Positions 55,254 through 64,000 of a stretch of DNA of 64,000 nucleotides are shown one piece after another. The stretch spans positions 62,001 through 126,000 of the forward strand of contig NZ_CP115921.1 of assembly GCF_040412085.2 (NCBI RefSeq). The letters run 5' to 3'. The notes below the pieces were generated by a model. That model saw only the letters and a program-made list of their open reading frames with translations, was not told where the DNA came from and ran no database searches. The position numbers and the translations under genes are program-made. Every line of letters begins with the position of its first letter. Positions within the stretch are counted from its first letter, which is position 1. The DNA comes from Vibrio sp. CB1-14. Lineage in GTDB: Bacteria > Pseudomonadota > Gammaproteobacteria > Enterobacterales > Vibrionaceae.

Positions 55254-56966
55254 GTGTCAACAACGCAAACCGGTGATCAAACCCAGAGCTGGAAGTTTAT
55301 TCTGGTACTCGCCATTCTCGCGGTGGTGTTTAGTGGTCTATTCGATCATGATGTCTGGACACCAGACGAACCTCGCGTAGCTGCGATTATTCATAGCATG
55401 TACCTAACTGGGGACTTTATCATTCCTCAATTTGCTGGCATATCATTCGTTGAAAAGCCCCCTGTTTTCTTCGTCATATCGACGCTTTTGATGCATGCCA
55501 CGGGTCTCGACGCCATCATGGCAGGTCGTCTAGCGCTTTCCCTACTTTGCCTTGGCTCGTTGGCCGCGACCTATCGCATCGCTTACCTATTCAAAGGTGA
55601 GAACTATGCGTGGATGGCACTCGCTGTTCTGGGCACCTTAGAAGGCTTTGTGCTTAACTTCCATTGGCTTCGTGTTGATGCTGCGCTGATGTTTACCACT
55701 ATTGCTGCAACATGGGCTTTCAGTGAAGCGTACTTGCGCCAAAAGCTCGGCTATTTAGTGGTTGCCGGTGCTTTTACTGGCCTTGCATTCTTAAGCAAAG
55801 GCCCGGTTGCTATCGTGCTATGTATCGGATTAGCTTGGGTGCCACTAGTACTTCGCGCACTGCATTTGCGTAAGCAATTTCCGGAACAAGCCGCACCAAT
55901 GGGTCAATTCATCGCTATGCACCTTATTGGTATTGCAACCATGTGTTTGGTTGCGGCGAGTTGGATATACCCATTCTACAAAAACGCCTCTCCAGAACTT
56001 TGGAAAGCGTGGTTCTGGGACAACCAAGTTGGCCGCCTGACCGGTTCGGCAACGAATACATTGGGTCACAACCACGCTGGCAAACCTTTCTACTACGTAA
56101 AAGGTATACTTGAATACAGTGCTCCTTGGACGCCACTACTGGTACTTTGGCTCGGTCACTTTATTTACAAGTTGCGTCAACCAAAACAACTTTCTTGGAT
56201 TGATGGTTTCCTTACTTTCTGGTTTGCTTTGGCGATTTTCGTTTTGTCTTATTCGGTAACAAAGCGCTCAATGTATCTGGCACCGTTAATGCCACTATTT
56301 GCATTAATTATTGCCGATGCCGCCATGACATTGGCAGGCAAATGGTTTGACTGGTATCGCCGCGCATGGCTAGCTCTGATGTCATTTTTGCTGATCGCCT
56401 TTGCCGTAGTTCCTCTATGGTCTGGCTTACTTCCTGAGCACAAAATTCCACCAGCACTAATGGAATGGTTAAGCACGTGGCACTTAGTCGCTTTGATCCC
56501 ACTGGCCGCTATCGCTCTGATGGTCGTTGTTGAGCGCAAAGGTTGGCCACAGTGGAGTAAGATGGCAATTATGACGGCACTGTTTTTCTCAAGTGCATTC
56601 ACGTATTTGTTCCCTGCTATAGACATTGCCAAGGATATGAAGCCAGATCTGGCTACGTTTGTTGAACAGGTGCCAGAAGAAAAGCGCGATCGTATAGCTA
56701 GCATTCGTTTCTCAGAAACAATGACGTCGATTTTCTTCCTGTATCACGATTGGTCTGTACCACGAGTCGATAAAGAACGTGCGCAAGCGATCCTTGATGG
56801 CGTCGATCCAGAGTACGACTACCTACTTTTAGATAGAAGTAATTCAACGCAGGAAATCATTTCGTTTATGAGCCTCAGAGCGGGTACTGAGTATGAAATT
56901 CTCGCTAAGGGTACGCCGCGAAGTGATAAGGTGAATGATGCCGTCTTCTGGCTCGCTGGTAAGTAA
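55254..56966 (+). CDS. ArnT/PMT-like GT39-family glycosyltransferase
   Basis: This 570-residue inner-membrane protein has about 12 helices and the GT39/ArnT features: an acidic first loop (DHDVWTPDEPRVAA) and the FVEKPPVFF motif in the first periplasmic loop. ArnT adds aminoarabinose from a lipid carrier to lipid A; relatives transfer other sugars. The open frame begins with TTG at 55230, but GTG at 55254 has GGAG seven bases upstream and is preferred. It stands alone, without arnBCADEF genes nearby, so the donor and acceptor are uncertain. Confidence 0.85.
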   Translation: MSTTQTGDQTQSWKFILVLAILAVVFSGLFDHDVWTPDEPRVAAIIHSMYLTGDFIIPQFAGISFVEKPPVFFVISTLLMHATGLDAIMAGRLALSLLCLGSLAATYRIAYLFKGENYAWMALAVLGTLEGFVLNFHWLRVDAALMFTTIAATWAFSEAYLRQKLGYLVVAGAFTGLAFLSKGPVAIVLCIGLAWVPLVLRALHLRKQFPEQAAPMGQFIAMHLIGIATMCLVAASWIYPFYKNASPELWKAWFWDNQVGRLTGSATNTLGHNHAGKPFYYVKGILEYSAPWTPLLVLWLGHFIYKLRQPKQLSWIDGFLTFWFALAIFVLSYSVTKRSMYLAPLMPLFALIIADAAMTLAGKWFDWYRRAWLALMSFLLIAFAVVPLWSGLLPEHKIPPALMEWLSTWHLVALIPLAAIALMVVVERKGWPQWSKMAIMTALFFSSAFTYLFPAIDIAKDMKPDLATFVEQVPEEKRDRIASIRFSETMTSIFFLYHDWSVPRVDKERAQAILDGVDPEYDYLLLDRSNSTQEIISFMSLRAGTEYEILAKGTPRSDKVNDAVFWLAGK

Positions 56967-56985
56967 AAGCTAAATTCTCCTACCA

Positions 56986-57010
56986 AGCCCCTTATGTTAA
57001 GGGGCTTTTT
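56986..57010 (+). terminator. glycosyltransferase gene terminator
   Basis: AGCCCCTTA (56986-56994) and TAAGGGGCT (56998-57006) followed by TTTTT. Confidence 0.92.
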
Positions 57011-57373
57011 CATCTCTCGTCAGCGCGACCTTGCAAGTATTATTTCGAGTAAGATCACACAAATACGTGCACACCTTGCAACAGCACACACACCGTTAAC
57101 AACAGGTTACAAAATTTTTTACTAATACTAGTTGAGTATCAAACAGTTAATGAGGTGAGTCTCAATTCGGATATGCACCACCTATAAGATCCGTCGTTTC
57201 ATTGCCAGTTCGCATTAGAATCAGTTAGCATAAACCCCTATCATATGCGCCCGGTCGAGAGACTATGCCGCTCAAACCACAACCTGTTGCAATAAAAACC
57301 AAACAATTGTCACAATAAGAGGGTAAGATAGCGGCGCAATACAAATAATAAACAACGTCACAGGCTCAATATC
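57011..57373. other. 363-base region upstream of the 60-residue protein gene
   Basis: No gene, repeat or recognised regulatory motif. It presumably carries the promoter of the small gene that follows. Confidence 0.4.
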
Positions 57374-57556
57374 ATGTTCGAACAAAAACAATTTGAATTG
57401 ATGAAAAACACACTTCAGGGAAAAGTAAAAAACATTGATGTTATCCCAAGCTGTAGCAAGGAATCACTGCTAGATGCGATTAAAGGCGCTACGTCCGTCA
57501 ACGATCTTATTGGCATTAATAAAGCGATTTTGCGATTAGTTAGCAAAGCCGCCTAG
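57374..57556 (+). CDS. 60-residue hypothetical protein
   Basis: A small, basic, helical protein (MFEQKQFELMKNTL at the start) with one cysteine near the middle and no signal or membrane segment. It is flanked by terminators on both sides and its own strong terminator begins 13 bases after the stop, so it is probably a genuine single-gene unit. I do not recognise the family. Confidence 0.65.
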   Translation: MFEQKQFELMKNTLQGKVKNIDVIPSCSKESLLDAIKGATSVNDLIGINKAILRLVSKAA

Positions 57557-57568
57557 ACAAAGCAGCCC

Positions 57569-57600
57569 AAGAAGAGCAACCATCGCGTTGCTCTTCTTTG
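57569..57600 (+). terminator. terminator of the 60-residue protein gene
   Basis: AAGAAGAGCAAC (57569-57580) and GTTGCTCTTCTT (57587-57598) form a perfect 12-bp stem with a six-base loop, ending in CTTCTTTG. Confidence 0.85.
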
Positions 57601-57758
57601 TCATTCCATTAGCAAGCTCCCATTCCCCCGATCAATCTACCAAGCCAAATTCAGTGGTTTTGAGAATCATTTCCACTTGATCTTTCTCAATAAAACGTTA
57701 ACGTAGTCGCTCTTAACTTTGGGTTTCTGCCCTACTCTCACAAATAGAGAAAGATTTT

Positions 57759-58160
57759 TTGCAAACCTTCAGGCACACCACTTTTCGCGTTTTGCTATTG
57801 CTTACTGCCCTTCTGGTAGTGGCTCTGTGCGCACTGAAAACTAATGTCGCCTATCACAGCAAGTTACAAACTGCTCCAGTCGCATCAACAAGCACGTTGA
57901 ACTTAGCAGAGTTACTTGATAGTGAGTCTCTAGACAAAATCGTTCACGACTCGGCGTCAGGGACAGAACCGTGCTTTGTTACTAAGAAGCTGCTTACTCA
58001 ATCTCTTCCTAGCATCGAAAACCTAGCACCTTTTCTGTTTCTTATTGCGCTCATTGCGATAGCTTCTACTCGCCTTTCGCAGCATAAGCACTTCAAACGC
58101 TCGGATGAGACGCCAACAAAGTACCGGCTTCATCTGACGCTCTGCACATTTAGGGAATAA
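57759..58160 (+). CDS. small membrane protein upstream of scsB
   Basis: A 133-residue protein with hydrophobic segments near residues 10-28 and 87-105, and two cysteines at residues 23 and 72, with a third near the end. It begins with TTG behind GAGAAAG. It lies 44 bases before scsB and is co-oriented, so it may be an scs-cluster accessory (in Salmonella the cluster begins with the small ScsA), but I see no sequence match that proves it. Confidence 0.6.
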   Translation: MQTFRHTTFRVLLLLTALLVVALCALKTNVAYHSKLQTAPVASTSTLNLAELLDSESLDKIVHDSASGTEPCFVTKKLLTQSLPSIENLAPFLFLIALIAIASTRLSQHKHFKRSDETPTKYRLHLTLCTFRE

Positions 58161-58204
58161 AAAAGTATTCACCAAGGTCTATTAATTACTTTTTGGAGAA
58201 TACT

Positions 58205-60355
58205 GTGTCGAATACATACACTGAAACTAAATGTGCCCCTGTTAAAGCACCTACTATTTTGCCGTCAATGAGTCGGCTGCTAAGCATTGCTTTGATGCTT
58301 GTAATAACGAATGTCGCCGCGCTCTACAGCGTGAACGCTTTTACTCAATCCACAGGTTGGATAACTGATCCTATGCACCCGCCTGTTAAAGTGAGAGCAC
58401 TATCCACCGGGCATATCGACCCTACCACCCGTCAAATGGAGATGGTAATGGATGTCGAGCTCGAAGGTGATTGGAAAACCTATTGGCGCAGCCCCGGTGA
58501 AGGGGGTGTTGCGCCCGAGTTTGACTGGAGCGATTCAACCAACATCGAGCAAGTCGATTGGCACTGGCCAGTACCCGCGTACTATGAGCAGTTGGGTGTG
58601 CTCACTTTAGGCTATAAACACGAAGTGAGTTTTCCGCTTATCGTAACGGTTAGTGACCCGACAAAACCGATTGAGCTCAAAGCAAACCTGCGTTTGCCAA
58701 GTTGCACCAATATCTGTGTGATTACTGACTATCCGATCGAACTCACCATAGACCCAGACTCACTAAAACTAGACTCCGACGCAGCCTATTTGTTTGGGCA
58801 AGGAATGAGCCTTACGCCTAAAACCAGCGAGCAGGTTGAAGTTACTGATAACTACTGGGATCAAGAAGCACAAACTTTAACGCTTAAGCTTGATTCCAAG
58901 ACTGCTTGGTCAAAACCGTTCGTTCTTGTTGATGGGAAAGATGTGGCAGATGAGTTCTTCTCTCAACCTAAGCTGACTATCGATGGACAATCACTCTACG
59001 CCAAATTCGACGTTAGCAACTGGCTAGGCGAAGCCAATATTGCCGATAAACGCATTCAGGTTACCGTGTCAGATGAACTGATTCTGGCCGAAACGTCGAC
59101 CATCGTGACCACAAGCCTGATGGCAGTACCCAACCAAGGTGGATTGTTGTGGATGCTTGGCTTTGCTCTATTGGGCGGCCTTATTCTAAACATCATGCCA
59201 TGTGTACTTCCGGTACTAGGGATGAAGCTCAATTCAATTATCTCCGGGGCCAGCCAATCGAGAAGCCAGGTTCGCTTGTCATTTTTAGCATCTTCAGCCG
59301 GTATCATCACCTCATTTATTCTGTTGGCAGGCACTCTTAGTGCATTAAAGATGGCTGGCCACATGATTGGCTGGGGGATTCAGTTCCAAAGCAGCGGATT
59401 CATTATTCTTATGGCCGTTGTTACCTTGCTGTTTTCCGCCAATCTACTTGGATTGTTCAATATTCAACTGCCAAGTTCGATGAGTACTTGGCTCGCCACA
59501 AAAGGTGACCATAGCTACAGCGGGCATTTCATACAAGGCATGTTTGCGACCTTGTTAGCAACGCCCTGCAGCGCACCATTTCTTGGAACGGCCGTCGCTT
59601 ACGCTCTGGGCGCGAGCTACGGTGAACTGTGGTTAATTTTCGCCTTTTTAGGCATTGGTATGAGCATTCCTTGGCTACTGTTTACCGCTTTTCCTGGACT
59701 AGTAAAGGCGTTCCCTAAGCCAGGGGCTTGGATGAATAAGCTTAAGCTGGTGTTTGGATCAATGATGCTACTGACTAGCCTCTGGTTGACCTCATTACTT
59801 TCTGCATTTTTTGGTACAGCCGCAACCGCGGTGATTATCGGCGTTATTGTAATAGCCTCGTTCATCCTAGTCGGAAAAGTCTATGGCCGAAAAGCATTCA
59901 TCTTGATGTCCGGGCTCTCGGTATTGGCATTGGGCGGCAGTTTGATCGTTGGCAGCGTCACTGCAGATAGTTGGTCAACTCCAATTGTCGATAATCTCAA
60001 CTGGCAACGACTGGATGCCCAATCTATTCCTTCGCTCGTAGCAGAAGGTAAAACGGTATTCGTCGATGTCACCGCAGACTGGTGTATTACCTGTAAAGCC
60101 AACAAAATTGGTGTCGTTCTTCAAGACCCAGTATACAGTCACCTGCAACAAGCGAACGTAGTCACTATGCGAGGTGACTGGACCACGCCAAGTGACAGCG
60201 TCACAGATTACCTACAACGCTATGGCCGATTTGGGGTACCGTTCAATATTGTCTATGGTCCTAAACACCCAGAGGGAATAGCACTACCTGTCATATTGAC
60301 ATCAGAAAGCGTCACACAAGCGCTGAATGCTGCGAATGGAACACCCAATGACTAA
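58205..60355 (+). CDS. scsB: ScsB-like membrane thiol-disulfide reductase (DsbD family)
   Basis: This 716-residue inner-membrane protein moves electrons from cytoplasmic thioredoxin to periplasmic thiols. A signal peptide is followed by a DsbD-alpha-like domain with CTNIC near residue 170, a transmembrane region of eight or more helices with the redox cysteines in MPCVLPVLG and TPCSAPFLG, and a C-terminal thioredoxin domain with WCITC. The size and the large N-terminal domain fit ScsB better than DsbD. The GTG at 58205 has GGAG seven bases upstream. scsD overlaps its stop codon. Confidence 0.9.
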   Translation: MSNTYTETKCAPVKAPTILPSMSRLLSIALMLVITNVAALYSVNAFTQSTGWITDPMHPPVKVRALSTGHIDPTTRQMEMVMDVELEGDWKTYWRSPGEGGVAPEFDWSDSTNIEQVDWHWPVPAYYEQLGVLTLGYKHEVSFPLIVTVSDPTKPIELKANLRLPSCTNICVITDYPIELTIDPDSLKLDSDAAYLFGQGMSLTPKTSEQVEVTDNYWDQEAQTLTLKLDSKTAWSKPFVLVDGKDVADEFFSQPKLTIDGQSLYAKFDVSNWLGEANIADKRIQVTVSDELILAETSTIVTTSLMAVPNQGGLLWMLGFALLGGLILNIMPCVLPVLGMKLNSIISGASQSRSQVRLSFLASSAGIITSFILLAGTLSALKMAGHMIGWGIQFQSSGFIILMAVVTLLFSANLLGLFNIQLPSSMSTWLATKGDHSYSGHFIQGMFATLLATPCSAPFLGTAVAYALGASYGELWLIFAFLGIGMSIPWLLFTAFPGLVKAFPKPGAWMNKLKLVFGSMMLLTSLWLTSLLSAFFGTAATAVIIGVIVIASFILVGKVYGRKAFILMSGLSVLALGGSLIVGSVTADSWSTPIVDNLNWQRLDAQSIPSLVAEGKTVFVDVTADWCITCKANKIGVVLQDPVYSHLQQANVVTMRGDWTTPSDSVTDYLQRYGRFGVPFNIVYGPKHPEGIALPVILTSESVTQALNAANGTPND

Positions 60356-60866
60356 ACCTACTGGATGGAAACACACACTCATAAAGTGGAGTAAAGAGCT
60401 TGTCAGTATCTTCATCCTGATAACGCTTGTGTCACTAGCCATCGATTGGTATCGAAGCCTGAACATGCCGCAAGGAGATGCTCCTGCTATCCACGCAATG
60501 ACTTTGGATAGCGTACCGGTCGACATTATCACCCAAAGTCACGAAGAGCCTGTCGTACTCTATTTTTGGGCAACTTGGTGCGGGGCATGCAAACTAGTAA
60601 GCCCTACAGTGGATTGGTTTTCCAACCACTATCAAGTGGTATCCGTAGCACTGTCTTCAGGATCCGATGAGCGTGTCCATCGATATATGCAGGCGAAGGA
60701 CTATGAGTTTCCTGTCATCAACGATTCAAATGGCTTAATAAGTCGCCAGTGGAATATCAGCGTCACACCAACTATTGCTGTCATCTACAAAGGCAAAATT
60801 GAAAACATCTCGACAGGCGTGACAACGCCAATGGGATTGTGGCTAAGAATTTTCTCTGCTCAGTAA
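60348..60866 (+). CDS. scsD: ScsD-like membrane-anchored thioredoxin
   Basis: A 172-residue TlpA-type protein with one N-terminal helix (about 12-33) and a periplasmic thioredoxin domain. The active site is WCGAC and the cis-proline loop VTPTI is intact. The ATG at 60348 overlaps the scsB stop by eight bases; longer starts at 60327 and 60336 exist. It likely receives electrons from ScsB to protect against copper or oxidative stress. The soluble ScsC isomerase of the Salmonella cluster is not here. Confidence 0.87.
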   Translation: MTKPTGWKHTLIKWSKELVSIFILITLVSLAIDWYRSLNMPQGDAPAIHAMTLDSVPVDIITQSHEEPVVLYFWATWCGACKLVSPTVDWFSNHYQVVSVALSSGSDERVHRYMQAKDYEFPVINDSNGLISRQWNISVTPTIAVIYKGKIENISTGVTTPMGLWLRIFSAQ

Positions 60867-60869
60867 ATC

Positions 60870-61817
60870 TTAACCTCTAATCGGTCCCCAACCATGTCGC
60901 TCAGAAAGCTGCTGAAGCTTTCTGAGCTCTTCGACTGTTTCCTGTTTCAGCCAATCCACCAGCTCTTCTACGATGGGGGACTGGGTACGTTGATGGCAAA
61001 AGTATCGCCAACCGCTTGAATGTATTCGAGCGTTCTCAGGACAGACTAAGTACTCTCGCTCAAGTTCAGGCAATGCGAGCAGAAGATCGGTAACTGCGAC
61101 ACCATGGCCCGATAGACAAGCACTAAGTGTAAGATCAAGCGTGAAAAAGGTGGAGTTTCGGGGCACGCTTCTGTCTGTGTGATGGATCTTATTAAGCCAA
61201 GATCGCCAATCAAGATGATCCAGGGTTGGATGCAGCCTTGGTAGCGTTAGCAGATGCGCAATATCACGTCTATCCCCTATCAACTGCTGGGTGCACACTG
61301 GCGCCATGTATTCCTCGCGCATGAAGAATATCTCAGGGTCATTCTCGTAGTTTGCACTGTTGCGCGTAGTGAATACAAACAGATCATAGTCCCCTTTCCC
61401 TAAGCTCTCCTCCTCATCAATCACCGGAATGACGGCGATTTCATAGCTGGGAAAACGTTCATTCAACTGCTGTATTTTTGGTAGCAAAGCACGTGTTGCG
61501 AAACTCAGTGCGGCTCGTATAACGATTTTACTAGCGTCCGGTTCCTTCCAAGAGTCTAGCAATGACTGCAATGCCGCATAGTTTCTGCCCAGCACTTCAT
61601 ACAACGCCTGCCCTTTTAACGTGAGTTGTATTGAACGGTGACCACGAATAACCAAAGATGCATTGAGCTCATCCTCAAGCTGCTTAACTTGCCGGCTCAC
61701 AGCGCTCTGCGTGACGTGCAGTTCTTTCGCCGCCATCGTAAAGCTCATAAGCCTCGCAACAGCTTCAAACACTTTTAGAGCATTATGTGAGTAAGGAATA
61801 TTCGAATATGGGTTCAT
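60870..61817 (-). CDS. LysR-family (GcvA-like) transcriptional regulator
   Basis: This 315-residue regulator has an HTH (FTMAAKELHVTQSAVSRQVKQLE, about residues 26-49) and an effector domain of the GcvA type. It is convergent with scsD, three bases apart, and diverges from the MATE pump gene across about 100 bases, so it probably regulates the pump. Effector unknown. Confidence 0.9.
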   Translation of the reverse strand: MNPYSNIPYSHNALKVFEAVARLMSFTMAAKELHVTQSAVSRQVKQLEDELNASLVIRGHRSIQLTLKGQALYEVLGRNYAALQSLLDSWKEPDASKIVIRAALSFATRALLPKIQQLNERFPSYEIAVIPVIDEEESLGKGDYDLFVFTTRNSANYENDPEIFFMREEYMAPVCTQQLIGDRRDIAHLLTLPRLHPTLDHLDWRSWLNKIHHTDRSVPRNSTFFTLDLTLSACLSGHGVAVTDLLLALPELEREYLVCPENARIHSSGWRYFCHQRTQSPIVEELVDWLKQETVEELRKLQQLSERHGWGPIRG

Positions 61818-61918
61818 AATTAATCACATGATCTGCAGGAATGCCAGCGTGACATAAATGTTAATTGAACGCCATAAGTATGCATCTAAAATATGCATGT
61901 CATCACCGGGAATTATTC

Positions 61919-63283
61919 ATGAAGCGCATTCTGTCACTCGCAACACCACTTATCATTTCACAGCTCATTGCTATGGCGCTGGTACTTACTGACGTCTGGA
62001 TGATGGCACAACTGAGCGTTAGTGACCTTGCTGGCGGTGGTCTTGGCGCATCTGTCTATACCTTTGTTTTCCTTGTTGCAGGCAGCACCGTTGGTTGTGT
62101 CGCCAACTTAATTGCTATTGCTTACGGCCAAAGTGTTGCAAGACCTGAACATGGTAAAAAACAAGTGCGACTCGCGGTTAAAGGCGCCGTGATGCTGTCG
62201 CTACTTCTAACCATTGTTCTGACTTCAGCGTTTGTTTTTGCCCCAGATTTCCTACGAATGGCCAAGCAGTCTGAAGAAGTGATTGTCGTGGCAATGACCT
62301 ACCTCGACACGCTCAAGTGAGCCATGTTACCTACTTTGCTGCTCCTTATTCTACGGGGCTTGACCAGCAATTACGGCGACGCTAAATCCGTGATGATCAT
62401 GTCACTTGCAACCGTCTCCTTGAACGTACCGTTTAGTTACTTCCTTGCATTCAATTTAGGTTGGGGTATTGCCGGACTAGGGCTTGGCACAGCACTAGCC
62501 GCCACATTGGTATTGATTGGCTATGGTTACTGGGTATTCAAGCGCCCTACATATTACCGATTTGCTCCTTGGCTTCACTTAGAAGAATACGAATGGCGAC
62601 TCATGTTGCCACTGCTGTCGATGGGTATTCCAATTGCCATTGCCGCTGCGCTCGAAATGGGGTTGATTTACGGCGGAACCCTTATGGCCGGTTTTATTGG
62701 TGTAACCGCACTCGCGCTACATCAGATCTTACTGCAATGTTTAAGCTTTACGTGGAACATCAACTTCGGCTTCTCGCAAGCTGCCGCTATTTTAGTGGGT
62801 AAAGAGTTCGGTAATGACAATCTAGATGGCGTTAAAGCGGTCTCAAAGCGCAGTTTTGCCCTCGTTACTATTTTAAGCGCAGTGCTGGCGGTTGTTTTTA
62901 TTGTATGGCCAGAAGCCATAGCGAACCTTTTCCAGCTTGATGGAGAAGGCGAACACACGCTCACGGATATGCTTTCTTCGTTGATATGGGTCGTGGCACT
63001 TTGTTTTGTTGTCGATGCTTGGCAACTACTGGCAATTAACCTTCTACGTGGAATGAAAATTGTGGTTTTGCCGACCATCATGACCGCCATCGGTTACTGG
63101 ATATTTGGCCTTCCCGCGGCTTGGTTATTGATGTCTCACTATGAGCTTGCTGGGATCTGGGGCGGTATACTGGTCGGCCTTGCTGCGACTGGAGTGCTTT
63201 TGCTCGCTCAATTGGTTTATGAGCTCAAGGCGGCTTCTCGACCAAACCTAGTTCACAATAGTGTATATAGTAATACACATTAA
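61919..63283 (+). pseudogene. MATE-family efflux pump gene interrupted by one in-frame TGA
   Basis: The gene would encode a 454-residue, twelve-helix MATE transporter. The frame is open from ATG 61919 to 62320, where TGA stands at 62318-62320, then continues in the same frame (GCC ATG TTA...) to 63283. The sequence on both sides is a seamless MATE protein (YLDTLK, stop, AMLPTLLLLILRGL), and a tryptophan is plausible at the stop, so the change is probably TGG to TGA. It could be a true recent loss, a sequencing error, or leave a restart at 62324. A LysR regulator diverges from it. Confidence 0.8.
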
Positions 63284-63285
63284 AC

Positions 63286-63384
63286 CGTCATCCTCCCGCA
63301 CGTGAGGATCTTTGTCAGCGAGTATTGCACCCAATTTATGCGAGTCACTCGCCGTGAAAGATCCCCTTTTTCAAGGGGATGACG
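63286..63384. repeat. 99-bp foldback repeat with terminal inverted repeats
   Basis: Ends CGTCATCC (63286-63293) and GGATGACG (63377-63384) are inverted copies. Inside, GATCTTT (63307-63313)/AAAGATC (63357-63363) and GCGAGT (63318-63323)/ACTCGC (63347-63352) continue the pairing in nested order, and ATCCCC/GGGGAT adds a side stem. The whole element can fold back on itself. It resembles REP- or MITE-like intergenic elements of vibrios (recalled) and may serve as terminator for the two convergent genes. Confidence 0.65.
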
Positions 63385-63439
63385 ATATGTTAGATGACAA
63401 CACGTTTATTATGTAAACGTTCTTAACTCACTAATCTGT

Positions 63440-63976
63440 TTAAGCTTCAGAATCTGCTACTTTGCGGTGACCTTCTTGAAGGTGAACAAAGTCGACAAGA
63501 TCATCGCCAGACACTTGATAAGCTTGGCCAAAGCCTTTAACAAACAGACCATGCTCCGCTTTCAAATTGAATAAAACGAAGTCTTCGAGCTGACTTAATC
63601 CATCAATGATTTCGCCAAAGCGTTCTTTCATTTGGCTAACAACTAACTTCCATTGTTCTGTATCACGCGCCACAACTGAGGCAACGGCATCAAAGGTCAG
63701 ACGCTTTCTTGCAAACAGCTGCTTACTCTCCGTTTCATCTTCAATCATCATTAAAGATACATTCGGGTTTTGCTCTAAGTTACGCGCATGACGTGCGATT
63801 TGAGAAATCAAAACAAAATAGCCATCTTGATTTTGTACAAACGGTGCGTAGCTGACATTTGGGCGACCTTCTTGGTCAACCGTGGCTAGTTGTATGGTTT
63901 TACGCTCTTGACGAAATTCTTTAATTTCCGGGCCTAGACGTCCTTGTAGGCGCTCTTGCTTAACTTGTTGATCCAT
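63440..63976 (-). CDS. hutZ: haem utilisation protein HutZ
   Basis: This 178-residue cytoplasmic protein has the pyridoxamine-phosphate-oxidase-like split barrel of the HutZ/HugZ family, which binds and degrades haem to release iron. The residues that matter in V. cholerae HutZ are at the same positions: the haem ligand H170 in QEGHRKVADSE and D132 in QLEDF. GAGG lies nine bases before the ATG. In vibrios hutZ is the last gene of hutWXZ, so hutX and hutW should lie just beyond the right edge of the window. Confidence 0.93.
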   Translation of the reverse strand: MDQQVKQERLQGRLGPEIKEFRQERKTIQLATVDQEGRPNVSYAPFVQNQDGYFVLISQIARHARNLEQNPNVSLMMIEDETESKQLFARKRLTFDAVASVVARDTEQWKLVVSQMKERFGEIIDGLSQLEDFVLFNLKAEHGLFVKGFGQAYQVSGDDLVDFVHLQEGHRKVADSEA

Positions 63977-64000
63977 GTTGAAACCTCACTTTCTCTAATA

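Noticed and set aside
62324..63283. Separate complete gene for the second MATE part
   Set aside because: It is in the same frame as the first part and the protein is continuous across the stop, so one interrupted gene is the better reading.
1..64000. CRISPR arrays, tRNA or rRNA genes, insertion sequences, prophage
   Set aside because: No regularly spaced repeats, no tRNA-like or rRNA segments, and no transposase or integrase frame were found.

Overview
The window comes from a Vibrio-type gammaproteobacterium, most probably chromosome II. It carries cqsA and cqsS (CAI-1 autoinducer synthase and sensor), the napFDABC nitrate reductase operon flanked by narQP and an HD-GYP gene, a VemP-like arrest peptide ahead of a secD/secF pair, a hutZ-like gene at the right edge, and a SorC-regulator/transaldolase/transketolase block. 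I saw no rRNA, tRNA, CRISPR array, insertion sequence or prophage. The DNA reads as ordinary, well-packed chromosomal sequence with moderate GC.

Layout. 1-3200: a MoxR-type AAA+ ATPase cut by the window edge and, upstream on the same strand, an eight-haem c-type cytochrome with C-terminal TPRs. 3360-7400: a YeiR-like COG0523 metal GTPase, a ClcA chloride/proton antiporter and a TehA/SLAC1-family transporter. 7600-10900: cqsA and cqsS, convergent and sharing a terminator. 11100-15300: folE diverging from moeA-moeB, a small membrane-anchored protein and the sulfurtransferase sseA. 15300-21400: a VOC-family protein with a divergent LysR regulator, a SorC-type regulator and tal/tkt. 21400-30600: c-di-GMP genes and transport or regulatory genes, including an NspS/MbaA-like pair. 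30700-35800: an Asp/Glu racemase, a chemoreceptor and a sodium:neurotransmitter-symporter-family transporter. 35900-46500: narP, narQ, napFDABC, a 44-residue membrane protein and the HD-GYP protein. 46500-49900: secF, secD and the VemP-like gene. 50000-54700: two hypothetical genes and a PhnD-like/GGDEF-EAL pair. 54700-60900: a 545-base structured intergenic region, an ArnT-like glycosyltransferase, a small protein and an scsB/scsD cluster. 60900-64000: a LysR regulator, a MATE pump gene interrupted by one stop codon, a 99-bp foldback repeat and hutZ.

How the genes fit together. Nitrate respiration is complete here: sensor (narQ), response regulator (narP), electron donor (napC), catalytic unit (napAB), maturation proteins (napD, napF), and moeA/moeB for the molybdenum cofactor NapA needs. 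The intergenic region carries an FNR-like box and a perfect 7-2-7 NarP palindrome. Cyclic-di-GMP signalling is dense, with five proteins having GGDEF, EAL or HD-GYP domains. In three places a periplasmic protein gene sits immediately upstream of a membrane GGDEF/EAL gene (NspS-like/MbaA-like; PhnD-like/GGDEF-EAL; sulfite-oxidase-fold protein/degenerate GGDEF), and two other proteins fuse a solute-binding domain to the output domain. Cell-density signalling is present through cqsA/cqsS, and a LuxR/HapR-like operator overlaps the -35 position of a clear cqsA promoter.

The most striking item is the VemP-like secretion-monitoring peptide ahead of secD/secF. It has a recognisable but diverged arrest motif, and the leader RNA can fold so that sequence at the vemP stop codon pairs with the secD ribosome binding site. 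The most plausible undescribed system is the PhnD-like/GGDEF-EAL pair, which has the architecture of NspS-MbaA with a different periplasmic receptor.
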